DNA of 64,000 nt, from NCBI RefSeq assembly GCF_023973145.1, contig NZ_CP099546.1, positions 930,001 to 994,000 on the forward strand, in the 5' to 3' direction. The stretch is from Natronosalvus vescus (GTDB taxonomy: Archaea; Halobacteriota; Halobacteria; Halobacteriales; Natrialbaceae). Positions 43,832 to 53,003 of the stretch are shown in pieces. A program made the position numbers and the translations under genes. Every line of letters starts with the position of its first letter. The stretch's first letter is position 1. Under the pieces are notes generated by a model. The model was given only the letters and a program-made list of their open reading frames with translations, ran no database searches and had not been told where the DNA came from.

Positions 43832-46078
43832 GATATCTGTTCGATCCGGGTTGGAGACGTCCGCTCGAGCCGGATCGATGACCTCGACCGGGTGGTGGGC
43901 ATTCCGCGAGAGGAGCGACTCGAGCTGGTCGCCACAGGAGGTGCCGCTGGCGACGACGAGTCGGTCTCTGGTCTCCGCCGTCGTCAACTGCTGGCGAAGG
44001 TGGTCGCCGACGTCCATGCTCAACTCGTAGTACTCGCGCTTGTAGCCGAAGCTGCCGGCCATGCCACAGCACTCGACGTCGCTCGTAACCACGTCGTAGC
44101 CGAGTCGCTCGAGCGTCGCGACCGTGTATCCTCCGAGCCCGAGCGTTCGCTGCTGGCAGTGGCTGTGGTAGGCGAGGGCGTCGTTGTCGTTCCCGGTTCG
44201 CAACGCAGACGGATCGGCGCCGTGCTCGAGCAATCCGTAGACGTACTCGAGGATATCGTAGCTCGCTTCGTTGAGTCGGTCGAACGACGCCTGCGGCAGA
44301 AGCCGCTCGTAATCGGCTCGGAACATCGCGAGGTCGGAGGGTTCGATGACGACCACGTCCCGTCCTGCGTCGACGTGTTCGGCGAGCGCGGCGTACACCG
44401 CACTCGCGCGCTCGTCCGCGGTTGCGATCATCCCCTGTGAGAGCGGTGCCCGGCCGCTCTCGGGCACCGGTGGGACGCGAACGTGAACGTCCAGCGCCTC
44501 GAGAACCCGGACGGCCGCTTTCCCGCGGTCGACGTCGATGTAGTTCGTGTACACGTCCGGGTAGAGGACGACCTCGCGGTCGGCGTTGGCGGCGTCGATC
44601 CGCGAACCGCCACGAGCGTCGAACCAGTCGCGGAAGGTCTCTCGGGCGAACGTCGGCAGGTCGCGGCGGTGATCGACGCCGGCGATGCGCTCGAGGCCGC
44701 GTCTGACCGGAGCCGAGCCGGCGAGCCAGTTCGACAGCGGGGCCGTCGCGCTCCCGACTTTCGCGAGCGTCTCGTAGTTCCCGAAGAGGCGTTTTTGCAG
44801 GTCGATACCGCCCGGTTCCTCGTCGGGCGTGAGTCCCTCGACGAGGAAATCGAATCGGTCGTGCTCGCCCCCGCGATTGACTCGGTCGCGGACGACGGTG
44901 TTGATCCACGGGATGTCAATTCCGACGGGACAGGCCTCGACGCAACGCGAACAGCCGGTACACAGGTCGTTGAACGAGGCGGCCGATTCGTAGCTGTGTA
45001 CGCCAGCTTCCCAACCGGTTGCGATGCCGCCAGTGTAGGTTTCCCCGCCGAAGGCGTGGCCGCCGACGGACTGGAAGTTCGCGCAGGTGTTCGCACAGGC
45101 CGAACACCGGATGCAGTACAGCGTCTCGCGGAGGTGCTCGTCCTCGCGCATGGCCATCCGGCCGTTGTCGATCAACACGAGGTGGAACGCGCGGTCGTCT
45201 TCGCGGTCGGCCAGCGGCGTGTCGGGATCGTCGAACGCGACGACCGGCGACGCCGTCGGTGGGGTCAGAAACGACACGTACGACGTGAGATCCTGGCCCG
45301 TCCCCGACTTCGCGAGCAGTTCGATAAACGGTGCCAGCTCCTCGACGGAGGGGACGATCTTCTCGACGCCCGCGACGGCGACGTGGGTGTCCGGCACGAC
45401 GGCCGTCTTCCGGGCGTTCCCCTCGCTCGTGACGAGCATCAGGGTACCCGAGTCGGCGCTGATGAAGTTCGCTCCGGTCATCCCGACGTCGGCATCGGCG
45501 ATCAGCTCGCCGAGGCGGTCGCTGGCGAACGCCGTCAACTCCTCGGCCGTCTCGAGCGGCTCCTCGAGGTCGAACCAGTGCTCGAAGAGACGGGCGATCT
45601 CCTCGCGGGATTTGTGGATCGCCGGGGCGACGATGTGTGAGGGGGCCTCGTCGGCGAGCTGGAGCACCCACTCCCCGAGGTCGGTCTCGACGACGTCGAC
45701 GCCGTCGCGCTCGAGGGTGTCGTTGACCTCGATCTCCTCGCTGGTCATCGACTTCGATTTCACCAGCCGGTCGGCGTCGCAGTCGGCGACCACCTCCCGG
45801 ATGTACCGGTTGGCATCCGCGGCGTCCTCCGCGAGGTATACCGTGCCCCCGTTCTCCTCGACGGTTTCGGTGACTTCCTCGACCAACTCGGGAAGCCGTT
45901 CGATCGCCGCTTCCTTTATCCCTCGCGCCTCGCGTTTCAGTTCCTCGTAGTCCTCGAGGTCGGCGACGGCGTCGTAGCGACCCTGGTTGAACCCGCGCGT
46001 GTTCGCGGCGACGGCGTCCCCCTCGGTCTCGAGCAGGTGGCGAATGTGGGCAGCTTTCGATCGGCGAGCGTCGCTCAT
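43817..46078 (-). CDS. LUD, 4Fe-4S and CCG domain fusion (LutB/LutA-like)
   Basis: A 753-residue protein joins an N-terminal LUD domain (about 60-310), two 4Fe-4S sites (CIRCSACANTC at 322-332 and CTGCSRCVEAC at 373-383) and a C-terminal CCG region (about 500-735). It resembles LutB fused to a LutA half, for oxidation of lactate or a similar hydroxyacid with membrane electron transfer. The first CCG repeat lacks its cysteines (LYPDVYTNY and ESGRAPLSQG); the second keeps them (HSHCQQ, VECCGMAG, TSCGDQ). It is coupled to lutC by ATGA. Confidence 0.88.
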   Translation of the reverse strand: MSDARRSKAAHIRHLLETEGDAVAANTRGFNQGRYDAVADLEDYEELKREARGIKEAAIERLPELVEEVTETVEENGGTVYLAEDAADANRYIREVVADCDADRLVKSKSMTSEEIEVNDTLERDGVDVVETDLGEWVLQLADEAPSHIVAPAIHKSREEIARLFEHWFDLEEPLETAEELTAFASDRLGELIADADVGMTGANFISADSGTLMLVTSEGNARKTAVVPDTHVAVAGVEKIVPSVEELAPFIELLAKSGTGQDLTSYVSFLTPPTASPVVAFDDPDTPLADREDDRAFHLVLIDNGRMAMREDEHLRETLYCIRCSACANTCANFQSVGGHAFGGETYTGGIATGWEAGVHSYESAASFNDLCTGCSRCVEACPVGIDIPWINTVVRDRVNRGGEHDRFDFLVEGLTPDEEPGGIDLQKRLFGNYETLAKVGSATAPLSNWLAGSAPVRRGLERIAGVDHRRDLPTFARETFRDWFDARGGSRIDAANADREVVLYPDVYTNYIDVDRGKAAVRVLEALDVHVRVPPVPESGRAPLSQGMIATADERASAVYAALAEHVDAGRDVVVIEPSDLAMFRADYERLLPQASFDRLNEASYDILEYVYGLLEHGADPSALRTGNDNDALAYHSHCQQRTLGLGGYTVATLERLGYDVVTSDVECCGMAGSFGYKREYYELSMDVGDHLRQQLTTAETRDRLVVASGTSCGDQLESLLSRNAHHPVEVIDPARADVSNPDRTDIRSNR

Positions 46079-46653
46079 GTGTGAACCTCCTCGATGTCAC
46101 CAGCATTCGAGTTTTCAACACCTGTGTCCCCAGTATCCGCGTCTTCAAGAACGATTACGTGTACATGCTTCGGGCCGTGGGCACCCCGAACCAGCGCTCC
46201 CATATCGGCGGTCGCGCTCGGCCCGGTGGCGAGGATGGCGCTCTCCCCGCGCCGGAGCCGAGGCGCGAGGCGGTCGACCGCCGTGCGGACGTCGGGGACG
46301 ATCGCCGACGCCTCGAGGACGGCGACGTGCGTGTCGGGAAAGAGGCTCACCGGTTCCGCTCCGGCCGGACGCTCCGGAATGAGGACGCTCCCGTAGTCGG
46401 CAATGCCGAGGACGGCCGGCGTGACGCCGGTGGTCGCGGCCTCGAGCGTCGCCGGCGTCGGATCGGTGTCGATCCACGACGGTATCGAGACGTCCGCGGC
46501 GACCGACTCGAGGGGGACGCCGACCGCGGGTGGGTCGACGACGGACTCGAGTACCGCCGGCAGTTCCGACCGTGTCGTTCTCGTCACGCCACACTCCAGG
46601 TCATCGAGCGCGGCCGTGAACCGCTCGAGCGGTGGGCGGTGCTCGCTATGCAT
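46075..46653 (-). CDS. lutC: LutC-like LUD domain protein
   Basis: A 192-residue LUD domain protein. GITPAVLGIADYGS-type sequence (here VTPAVLGIADYGSVLI), LFPDTHVAVLEAS and ILATGPSATADMGALVRGAHGP are the LutC signatures. It probably works with the fused iron-sulfur protein encoded downstream with a 4-bp overlap. The operon is divergent from herA, with 105 bp between. Confidence 0.88.
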   Translation of the reverse strand: MHSEHRPPLERFTAALDDLECGVTRTTRSELPAVLESVVDPPAVGVPLESVAADVSIPSWIDTDPTPATLEAATTGVTPAVLGIADYGSVLIPERPAGAEPVSLFPDTHVAVLEASAIVPDVRTAVDRLAPRLRRGESAILATGPSATADMGALVRGAHGPKHVHVIVLEDADTGDTGVENSNAGDIEEVHT

Positions 46654-46758
46654 ACTCCTACCACGGAGGCGGAGACCGTTACTGTTGGGTTCGCGACGGG
46701 GACTTATTCCCCCACGGAGGGAAACGTGTTTGTAGATCCCTCCAGATAACGTGACTAT

Positions 46759-48612
46759 ATGACTGACCTGGGTGATTTCGAGGCGTTCGATGCGAGCGAT
46801 ACAGCGGACGGCCTCGAGGCCGAGGCTGAGGCCGACGTAGCCGACAGTGACGGCGAGACGGCGCTCGAGGCTGGTGACGGCGCTGACAGACGGACGACTG
46901 ACGACTTCGAGACGACACCCGTCGATCCCCTAGGAGCCGACACGGGCATCGGTACCATCTGCGTCTCACAGGGACTGCGCGTCGCGACCGACACTGACGA
47001 GACGACGCTCCGGGCGTACGTCACCGCCGACAACCGCTCGGCGATTCGGCTCGGAACCTACGTCCTCGCGCAGTATCCCGACGGCGAGCGCCTCTTCTGC
47101 CAGATCGCCGGCCTCGAGTACGCCCAGCAGTACCACGCCGACGACGCGACTGAAATCCACGCCAAACGGGCGATGCGTGGCGGTGGTTTCGACCCCGAGA
47201 ACGAGGCCGACTACAAGTTCGTCGCCGAACTCGAGCCGATCGCGGTGCTCTACTCGGACGACGGCGAACTCAAACGGCGGATGACCGACCGCGTCCCGAA
47301 ACCCCAGACTGTGATCCAGGCCGCCAGCGACACCGAGGAGATCAAAACGGGGCTGAAGATGCCCGAGGAGGGCGTGTTTCTGGGCCATCTCTCCGTCGGT
47401 GGCGAGAAGGTACGCACGAACGCCTCCCCGCCGACGATCGACTACCGGCTCAAGGACGACTACGAGTCGGGCGACCCGCTCGTCTTCCGTCACACCCTGA
47501 TCGCTGGCGGGACGGGATCCGGGAAGACCCACGGCGCGAAGAACATCCTCCGACAGTACCTCGCCGACGAACGCCGATATCCGATGGCCGACGGCAGGAC
47601 GGTACAGCCGGCGGTCGTCCAGTTCGACCCGCAGGACGAGTACGCCCAGATGCACGACGACAACCCCGACCTCGAGGACGAGTTCGCCCGCCGAATCGAG
47701 CGCGAGGGAGTCGCCTACGGTGGCCACGACGACACGACGGCGTTCGTCCCAAAAGTGGGGGACGCTTCCTACGCGGCGGGTCACCACCGGGCCGAACAGG
47801 TCGAGTTCACGATTCCGTTCTCGATGTGTCGTTCCCGCCCGTGGCTCGTCTCCGGCGGCTCGCTCAACGACAACCAGTACGGCGGGTTGACCTACCTGCT
47901 CGATCGGTACTTCAAACAGGCCTCGAGTACCTCGTACGCGGGCTTCAAATCGTTCCTCGACGATCCGGCACTCCGTGAGGAACTCGACGAATCGGGTCGG
48001 GTTCACGAGGCGACCTACGACGCCGTCCGCCGCCGCGTTTTCGGGTTCGACGACGTGTTCGATCAGGACGCCCGACCCATCACCGATCTGATCTCGGAGT
48101 TCGTCGCCCCCGGCCAGCTCAGCGTCGTCCCCACCTACCACATCAACGACTCGCGCGCGACGGAGGCCGTCGTGCTCGCGCTCTCGAGCCTTCTGATCGA
48201 CCAGAAGCTCTCGAACGATCCGACGTACGATCGGATCAAGGAGACACCCCTCATTTTGGGGATGGACGAGGCTCACAACTTCCTCACCGACGCCGACAGC
48301 GTCCAGGCCCGGAAGGTGATTACGAAGTTCACCGAAGCCGCCAAACAGGGCCGTAAGGAGCGCCTCGGTCTCTTTCTCATCACGCAGGATCCCCAGGATA
48401 TCGACGACGCCGTCTTCAAACAGATCAACACGACCGTCGTGCTCAATCTGGGTGACGAGGATGCGATCAAGAGCGTGAACATCCCGAGCGACCTCGAGTC
48501 CAAAGTGCCCTACATGGAGAAAGGCCAGATGGTCGTCTACTCGCCCGACAACTCCGAACCGGTGGAGTTGATCGGGCTCTCGAGGTGTCTCACGCGACAC
48601 GGACGAGACTGA
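46759..48612 (+). CDS. herA: HerA family DNA translocase
   Basis: A 617-residue ATPase of the HerA/FtsK superfamily that with NurA resects DNA ends. Walker A GGTGSGKT is at 250-257 and Walker B LILGMDEAHNF at about 497-507; a HAS-like barrel precedes (IRLGTYVLAQYPDGE). The arginine region TKFTEAAKQGRKERLGLFLITQDP is typical. The acidic N-terminus begins MTDLGDFEAF. nurA is not adjacent. An alternative is a general DUF87 ATPase. Confidence 0.9.
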   Translation: MTDLGDFEAFDASDTADGLEAEAEADVADSDGETALEAGDGADRRTTDDFETTPVDPLGADTGIGTICVSQGLRVATDTDETTLRAYVTADNRSAIRLGTYVLAQYPDGERLFCQIAGLEYAQQYHADDATEIHAKRAMRGGGFDPENEADYKFVAELEPIAVLYSDDGELKRRMTDRVPKPQTVIQAASDTEEIKTGLKMPEEGVFLGHLSVGGEKVRTNASPPTIDYRLKDDYESGDPLVFRHTLIAGGTGSGKTHGAKNILRQYLADERRYPMADGRTVQPAVVQFDPQDEYAQMHDDNPDLEDEFARRIEREGVAYGGHDDTTAFVPKVGDASYAAGHHRAEQVEFTIPFSMCRSRPWLVSGGSLNDNQYGGLTYLLDRYFKQASSTSYAGFKSFLDDPALREELDESGRVHEATYDAVRRRVFGFDDVFDQDARPITDLISEFVAPGQLSVVPTYHINDSRATEAVVLALSSLLIDQKLSNDPTYDRIKETPLILGMDEAHNFLTDADSVQARKVITKFTEAAKQGRKERLGLFLITQDPQDIDDAVFKQINTTVVLNLGDEDAIKSVNIPSDLESKVPYMEKGQMVVYSPDNSEPVELIGLSRCLTRHGRD

Positions 48613-48646
48613 CGACGAAGACGAAGCTGTGTTTCTCCGGCGCTGA

Positions 48647-48754
48647 TCATCCGGGTCGGCCGCTGTATATCGCCCAGGCGATCCACACGAGAATGTACGC
48701 GCCCAGCAGTGCGGCGACGACGATGAGACCCTTTTCGACGGGGGACTGTGGCAC
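48647..48754 (-). CDS. 35-residue single-helix membrane protein
   Basis: From GTG 48754 the frame reads VPQSPVEKGLIVVAALLGAY, then ILVWIAWAIYSGRPG: one membrane helix and a short polar tail. A TATA-like box lies 18-27 nt upstream, which supports this leaderless start; longer frames reach back to 48889 but add unconvincing sequence. Function unknown. Confidence 0.55.
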   Translation of the reverse strand: MPQSPVEKGLIVVAALLGAYILVWIAWAIYSGRPG

Positions 48755-49141
48755 CTCGAGGACGATGAAAATGGAAAATAGGGTTCGTAACGGCTCGAAG
48801 AAGGCGGATATCGCCACTCCACGGAGGGGAGTTGACGACGCAATCGCCGGCAACACGGCCATGTCCGAACGGACGGGTGCCACGGCCATATTCCCACCTC
48901 AGATTCCAACTCGTTGGGATTGTGCAAATCCGGAGGGGTTGCGATGTTCGGTGAGCGCACGAGTAAACGAGCGACGCGACGTTGAGAGGTGAACTCGCAG
49001 GGCGTCGGCTATCCGGTCAGTCGTCGACTGTCGTGCACCCGGTGATCGTCGACTGTCGTGCCCGACACACCTCTGCTCGACCCGACCCTCGCCCGTCCCA
49101 AAATCGCCCCCTCTTTGACACTCGAGCACTTGACCTCGCCT
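48755..49141. other. 387-bp gap between the small membrane gene and alaX
   Basis: Apart from the TATA-like box at 48772-48781 I see no gene or strong structure. The part nearest alaX (49075-49141) has some AT-rich stretches that may hold its promoter. Confidence 0.45.
48772..48781 (-). promoter_or_regulatory. TATA-like box of the 35-residue membrane protein
   Basis: On the minus strand the bases are CTATTTTCCA, 18-27 nt before GTG 48754. This is the main reason for choosing that start. Confidence 0.45.
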
Positions 49142-49951
49142 ATGACCGAACCGTTGTATCTCGAGGACTCGCGTGTTCGAACGTTCGAGGCGGTCGTCGA
49201 ACGCACGCTGGAGGACGGCCGCATCGTCCTCAACCGAACCCACTTCTATCCCGAGGGCGGGGGCCAGCCGGCCGATATCGGCGTGCTTCGCCTGGCCTCG
49301 AGTAACGCTGCTGGCGTCGAAGTGAACGACACCGCGGACGACGAGACGCTCGAGTGGCGAGTGTCCGACGTCCAGAAACGCGACCGGATCCATCACGTAC
49401 TCGACCTCGAGTCGGCCCCAACGGTTGACCGTCCCATCACCGAGGTGCTCGCTCCTGGAACCACCGTCGTCGGCGATCTCGACTGGGAACGACGACTGGC
49501 ACACATGCGCTATCACACGGCCCAGCACCTTCTCTCAGCACACCTTCTCGAGGCATACGACGCGCCGACGACGGGCAATCAGCTCTACGCCGATCGGGCC
49601 AGACTCGATTGCGCGTACGAGCGGTTCCACGACGATGACCTCGATGCGATCGAGACAGCGGTCAACGACCGAATTGCCGACGATCTGCCCGTTCGGTGGT
49701 ACGAACTCGAGCGCGAAACCGCCGAAGACGAATTGGATCTCGAGCGCACGCGCATCGATCTCCTGCCCGAGAGCATCACGGAGATCCGCATCGTCGAAAT
49801 CGGTGACCTTAACGCGCCGTTCGACCGGGTCGCCTGTGCGGGCACCCACGTCGAGTCGACCGGCGAACTCGGTCGTCTCGAGATCATCGGCCGTGAAACC
49901 GCCGGGAGCGACGAGGAACGGATTCGCTTCCGGTTACACGCCTCACCATAA
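49142..49951 (+). CDS. alaX: Alanyl-tRNA editing protein AlaX
   Basis: The 269-residue hydrolase removes serine or glycine from mischarged tRNA-Ala. It has the AlaRS-like editing motifs FYPEGGGQPAD, HTAQHLLS (zinc His125 and His129) and CAGTHV with the third and fourth ligands. The N-terminal barrel and the C-terminal editing domain are both present, and there is no aminoacylation domain. ATG 49142 gives MTEPLYLEDSRVRTFEA. Confidence 0.95.
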   Translation: MTEPLYLEDSRVRTFEAVVERTLEDGRIVLNRTHFYPEGGGQPADIGVLRLASSNAAGVEVNDTADDETLEWRVSDVQKRDRIHHVLDLESAPTVDRPITEVLAPGTTVVGDLDWERRLAHMRYHTAQHLLSAHLLEAYDAPTTGNQLYADRARLDCAYERFHDDDLDAIETAVNDRIADDLPVRWYELERETAEDELDLERTRIDLLPESITEIRIVEIGDLNAPFDRVACAGTHVESTGELGRLEIIGRETAGSDEERIRFRLHASP

Positions 49952-49967
49952 CGTCGTGGCACGCACT

Positions 49968-50438
49968 TCAGGTTTCGTCCACTAACTCCGCGAACTCGCG
50001 TTTGAGCGAGAGGACGGTGCGAGTAAACGAACAGACGAGGTCGTCGTGCTGGTTGAAGACCTCGACGTCCATCGTCACGACGCCGCGTTCACCGTCGCTC
50101 GTCTCTCGCTTGTCGGTAACCGTCGACTGCACCCGGATGGTGTCGCCGTGAAAGACTGGGTGGGGGTGCTCGACGTCGTCGTAGCTCAGGTTGGCGACGA
50201 TGGTTCCGTCGGTGGTCTCCGGGATCGAAATCCCCACCGCCAGCGCCATCGTGTAGATGCCGTTGACCAGCCGTTCACCGAACTGGGTCTCGGCGGCGAA
50301 CGTCTCGTCCAGGTGGAGCGGCTGCTGGTTCATCGTCATGTCACAGAAGCGCTGATTGTCGCTCTCGGAGATCGTTCGTCGACGGTCGTGCTCGATCGTC
50401 TCCCCGACTTCGAACTCCTCGTAGTACAGTCCGGGCAT
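49968..50438 (-). CDS. MaoC-like hydratase
   Basis: A 156-residue hotdog protein of the MaoC/R-hydratase type: [13 protein letters not shown] start, [21 protein letters not shown] with Asn-Asp active-site pattern, and [16 protein letters not shown]. It hydrates an enoyl-CoA; mesaconyl-CoA or a related C5 compound is inferred from the adjacent lyase and glutamate dehydrogenase genes. Known mesaconyl-CoA hydratases are longer, so this assignment is tentative. Confidence 0.85.
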   Translation of the reverse strand: MPGLYYEEFEVGETIEHDRRRTISESDNQRFCDMTMNQQPLHLDETFAAETQFGERLVNGIYTMALAVGISIPETTDGTIVANLSYDDVEHPHPVFHGDTIRVQSTVTDKRETSDGERGVVTMDVEVFNQHDDLVCSFTRTVLSLKREFAELVDET

Positions 50439-50681
50439 CGTCTCGAAAATCCGCCGGGAAGCCCTATAATGGCAGTGGTATCGCGTGGTCGGCCACCGGC
50501 GGACGCCCTCGAGGCGAGCAATACTTGCCCCATCCACAGTCTAATGGCAAGGGTTAATAAGTGGCCCTCGGAAAATCTAGTCGAATGCGTCGTCGGGTTG
50601 GCTCGATTTACCGACCCGTCGACGGGTTGTTCCCGGACACCGGTGTCGTCAATCTCGCCGTGTCCGTCCCTCAGATACATT

Positions 50682-51968
50682 ATGGAATCCGCTGAACCCA
50701 CCACCGAAGCAGAATCAGCGACCGAGGCAGAGTCTGCCGTCGACACCGCTCGCGCCCAACTCGAGCGCGCCGCGGCACATCTCGATGTTGACGACGGCAT
50801 CATCAACCGCCTCCGCCACCCAAGCGGCGTCTACGAGGTTTCGATCCCCCTCAAGCGCGACGACGGCACGACGGAGATTCTCACCGGCTACCGATCCCAG
50901 CACAACGACGTTCGCGGGCCGTACAAGGGCGGGATCCGCTATCACCCAGAAGTTTCGAAAGATGAGTGCGTCGCGCTCTCGATGTGGATGACCTGGAAGT
51001 GTGCGGTCATGGATATCCCCTTCGGCGGTGCCAAGGGTGGCGTCGTCGTCGACCCGAAGGATCTGAGTGAAGACGAGGAAGAACGGCTGACGCGTCGCCT
51101 CTCTCAGGAGCTCCGTCCCGTCATTGGCCCGATGAAGGACATCCCGGCACCGGACATGGGAACGAACCCGCAGATGATGGCGTGGTTCATGGACGCCTAC
51201 TCGATGCAAGAGGGCGAAACCCACCCCGGTATCGTTACCGGAAAACCGCCTGCCGTCGGTGGCAGCCACGGTCGCGAGGAAGCGCCCGGTCGAAGCGTCG
51301 GCATCATCGCCGAGAAAGCGATCGACCACTACGGCTGGGACATCACGGACACGACCGTCGCCGTGCAAGGGTTCGGCAGCGTCGGCGCGTACGCCGCCCG
51401 CTATCTCGACGATCAGGGGGCGAGCGTCGTCGCCGTCAGCGACGTCGATGGCGCGATCTACGATCCCGACGGGCTCGACACGAACGACGTCGAAGATCAC
51501 GATGCCCGCCCGGGTATGGTTTCGGGCTATGATGCCCCTGAAAAGCTCACGAACGCCGAACTGCTCGAACTCGACGTCGACGTCCTCATCCCGGGTGCGA
51601 TCGGGAACGTCCTGACGGGTGACAACGCCAACAACGTGCAGGCGGATATGATCGTCGAAGGGGCGAACGGTCCAACGACGTCACAGGCGGACACCATCTT
51701 CGAGCGACGCGACATTCCGGTGATCCCCGACTTCCTCGCCAACGCCGGCGGGGTCACGGTCTCCTACTTCGAGTGGCTGCAGAACACGAACCGCCGCGCC
51801 TGGTCGCTCGAGCGCGTCCACGAGGAACTCGAGGCCGAAATGCTCCGGGCGTGGGAGGCCGTCAAAGCCGAACACGAGGCTCGAGACGTCACCTGGCGGG
51901 ATGCGGCCTATATCGTCGCCCTCCACCGCGTAGCCGAATCCCACGAAGCGCGTGGGCTCTGGCCCTGA
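50682..51968 (+). CDS. Glutamate dehydrogenase, first copy
   Basis: The 428-residue enzyme interconverts glutamate and 2-oxoglutarate. The catalytic Lys lies in [18 protein letters not shown]; other signatures are [14 protein letters not shown] and the dinucleotide-binding [14 protein letters not shown]. The start has an acidic repeat [15 protein letters not shown] 50682 is chosen; a long frame upstream is antisense to the MaoC gene. The cofactor is not determined. Confidence 0.96.
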   Translation: MESAEPTTEAESATEAESAVDTARAQLERAAAHLDVDDGIINRLRHPSGVYEVSIPLKRDDGTTEILTGYRSQHNDVRGPYKGGIRYHPEVSKDECVALSMWMTWKCAVMDIPFGGAKGGVVVDPKDLSEDEEERLTRRLSQELRPVIGPMKDIPAPDMGTNPQMMAWFMDAYSMQEGETHPGIVTGKPPAVGGSHGREEAPGRSVGIIAEKAIDHYGWDITDTTVAVQGFGSVGAYAARYLDDQGASVVAVSDVDGAIYDPDGLDTNDVEDHDARPGMVSGYDAPEKLTNAELLELDVDVLIPGAIGNVLTGDNANNVQADMIVEGANGPTTSQADTIFERRDIPVIPDFLANAGGVTVSYFEWLQNTNRRAWSLERVHEELEAEMLRAWEAVKAEHEARDVTWRDAAYIVALHRVAESHEARGLWP

Positions 51969-52056
51969 CTGGACGGTTTCCACCTCGTATCGCCCGCCCG
52001 TCGAATCACAACTCACTTTCAGTACGTTCACTACCCTCCTTCTCGAGAACGAACGT

Positions 52057-52920
52057 ATGGTGCGTCGAAGCGTCCTGTTTACCCCTGGTGATCGACCGGA
52101 AATGCTGCGCAAGGCTCCGACGGCCGGTGCCGACGTGATCGTGTTCGACCTCGAGGATGCCGTCTCTCCGGAACGGACACCCGAGGCCCGCCGGCACGTT
52201 CGCGACGTGCTCACGGATCCAGCGTTCGACGCTGACGCCGACTGCGAGGTCTGTGTACGGGTCAACGCTGTTCCCGAGGAGGCACACGCCGACCTCGAGG
52301 GGATTCTCGGGGGGACGGAAGACGTTCGTCTCGACGCGATCATGAGTCCGAAAGTCGAATCCGCAAACGACGTCGCGCGCCTGACCGATCACGCACGGAG
52401 TCACGGGACGTCCGTTCCGGTTCTGGCACTTGTCGAAACGGCACGCGGTGTCCTCGCCGCGCCCGACATTGCTGGTACGGACGGTACAGATGCCCTCGTC
52501 TTTGGCGCTGAGGATCTATCGGCGGATATCGGTGCCACCCGAACCGACGAGGGACTCGAGGTGCTGTACGCTCGCGAACGCGTCGTGATCGCCGCAGCGG
52601 CGAACGACGTCGACGCTATCGACACCGTCTACACCGACTTTAACGACGAGTCGGGGCTGATCGAGGAGACCGAGTTTGCAATCCAGCTCGGCTACGAGGG
52701 CAAGATGGCTATCCACCCGGCACAGGTCGACCCGATCAACGAGGCGTTCACGCCCGCCCCCGCCGAAATCGAGTGGGCCGAGGCCGTCTTCGAGGCCAAA
52801 CGCGAGGCCGACGCCGACGGCCGAGGCGTCTTCGAGGTCGACGGCGAGATGATCGATGCGCCGTTGATCGCGCAGGCTGAACGAATCCTCGAGCGGGCGG
52901 CAGCCGCAGATGCCGAATAA
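52057..52920 (+). CDS. CitE-like malyl-CoA / methylmalyl-CoA lyase family protein
   Basis: A 287-residue HpcH/HpaI aldolase family protein: RRSVLFTPGDRPEM start, DVIVFDLEDAVSPERTPEAR with metal and CoA residues, and LVFGAEDLSADIGATR and GKMAIHPAQV. Family members are malyl-CoA lyases, methylmalyl-CoA lyases or malyl-CoA thioesterases. Sitting between two glutamate dehydrogenase genes, it fits the haloarchaeal methylaspartate cycle; which reaction it does is inference. Confidence 0.92.
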   Translation: MVRRSVLFTPGDRPEMLRKAPTAGADVIVFDLEDAVSPERTPEARRHVRDVLTDPAFDADADCEVCVRVNAVPEEAHADLEGILGGTEDVRLDAIMSPKVESANDVARLTDHARSHGTSVPVLALVETARGVLAAPDIAGTDGTDALVFGAEDLSADIGATRTDEGLEVLYARERVVIAAAANDVDAIDTVYTDFNDESGLIEETEFAIQLGYEGKMAIHPAQVDPINEAFTPAPAEIEWAEAVFEAKREADADGRGVFEVDGEMIDAPLIAQAERILERAAAADAE

Positions 52921-53003
52921 TGTGGTTGTAACCCGTCTCCTGACCGGTCGCAACGTTCAGTATGGTCGACGCGCTTTTACTCGCATCTGTAGAAGTCGCT
53001 GGT

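Noticed and set aside
46966-48960. Long open frame antisense to herA (664 codons)
   Set aside because: It is a mirror of a strong gene in GC-rich DNA; it has no family motif and an unnatural, Val/Asp/Glu/Arg-rich composition.
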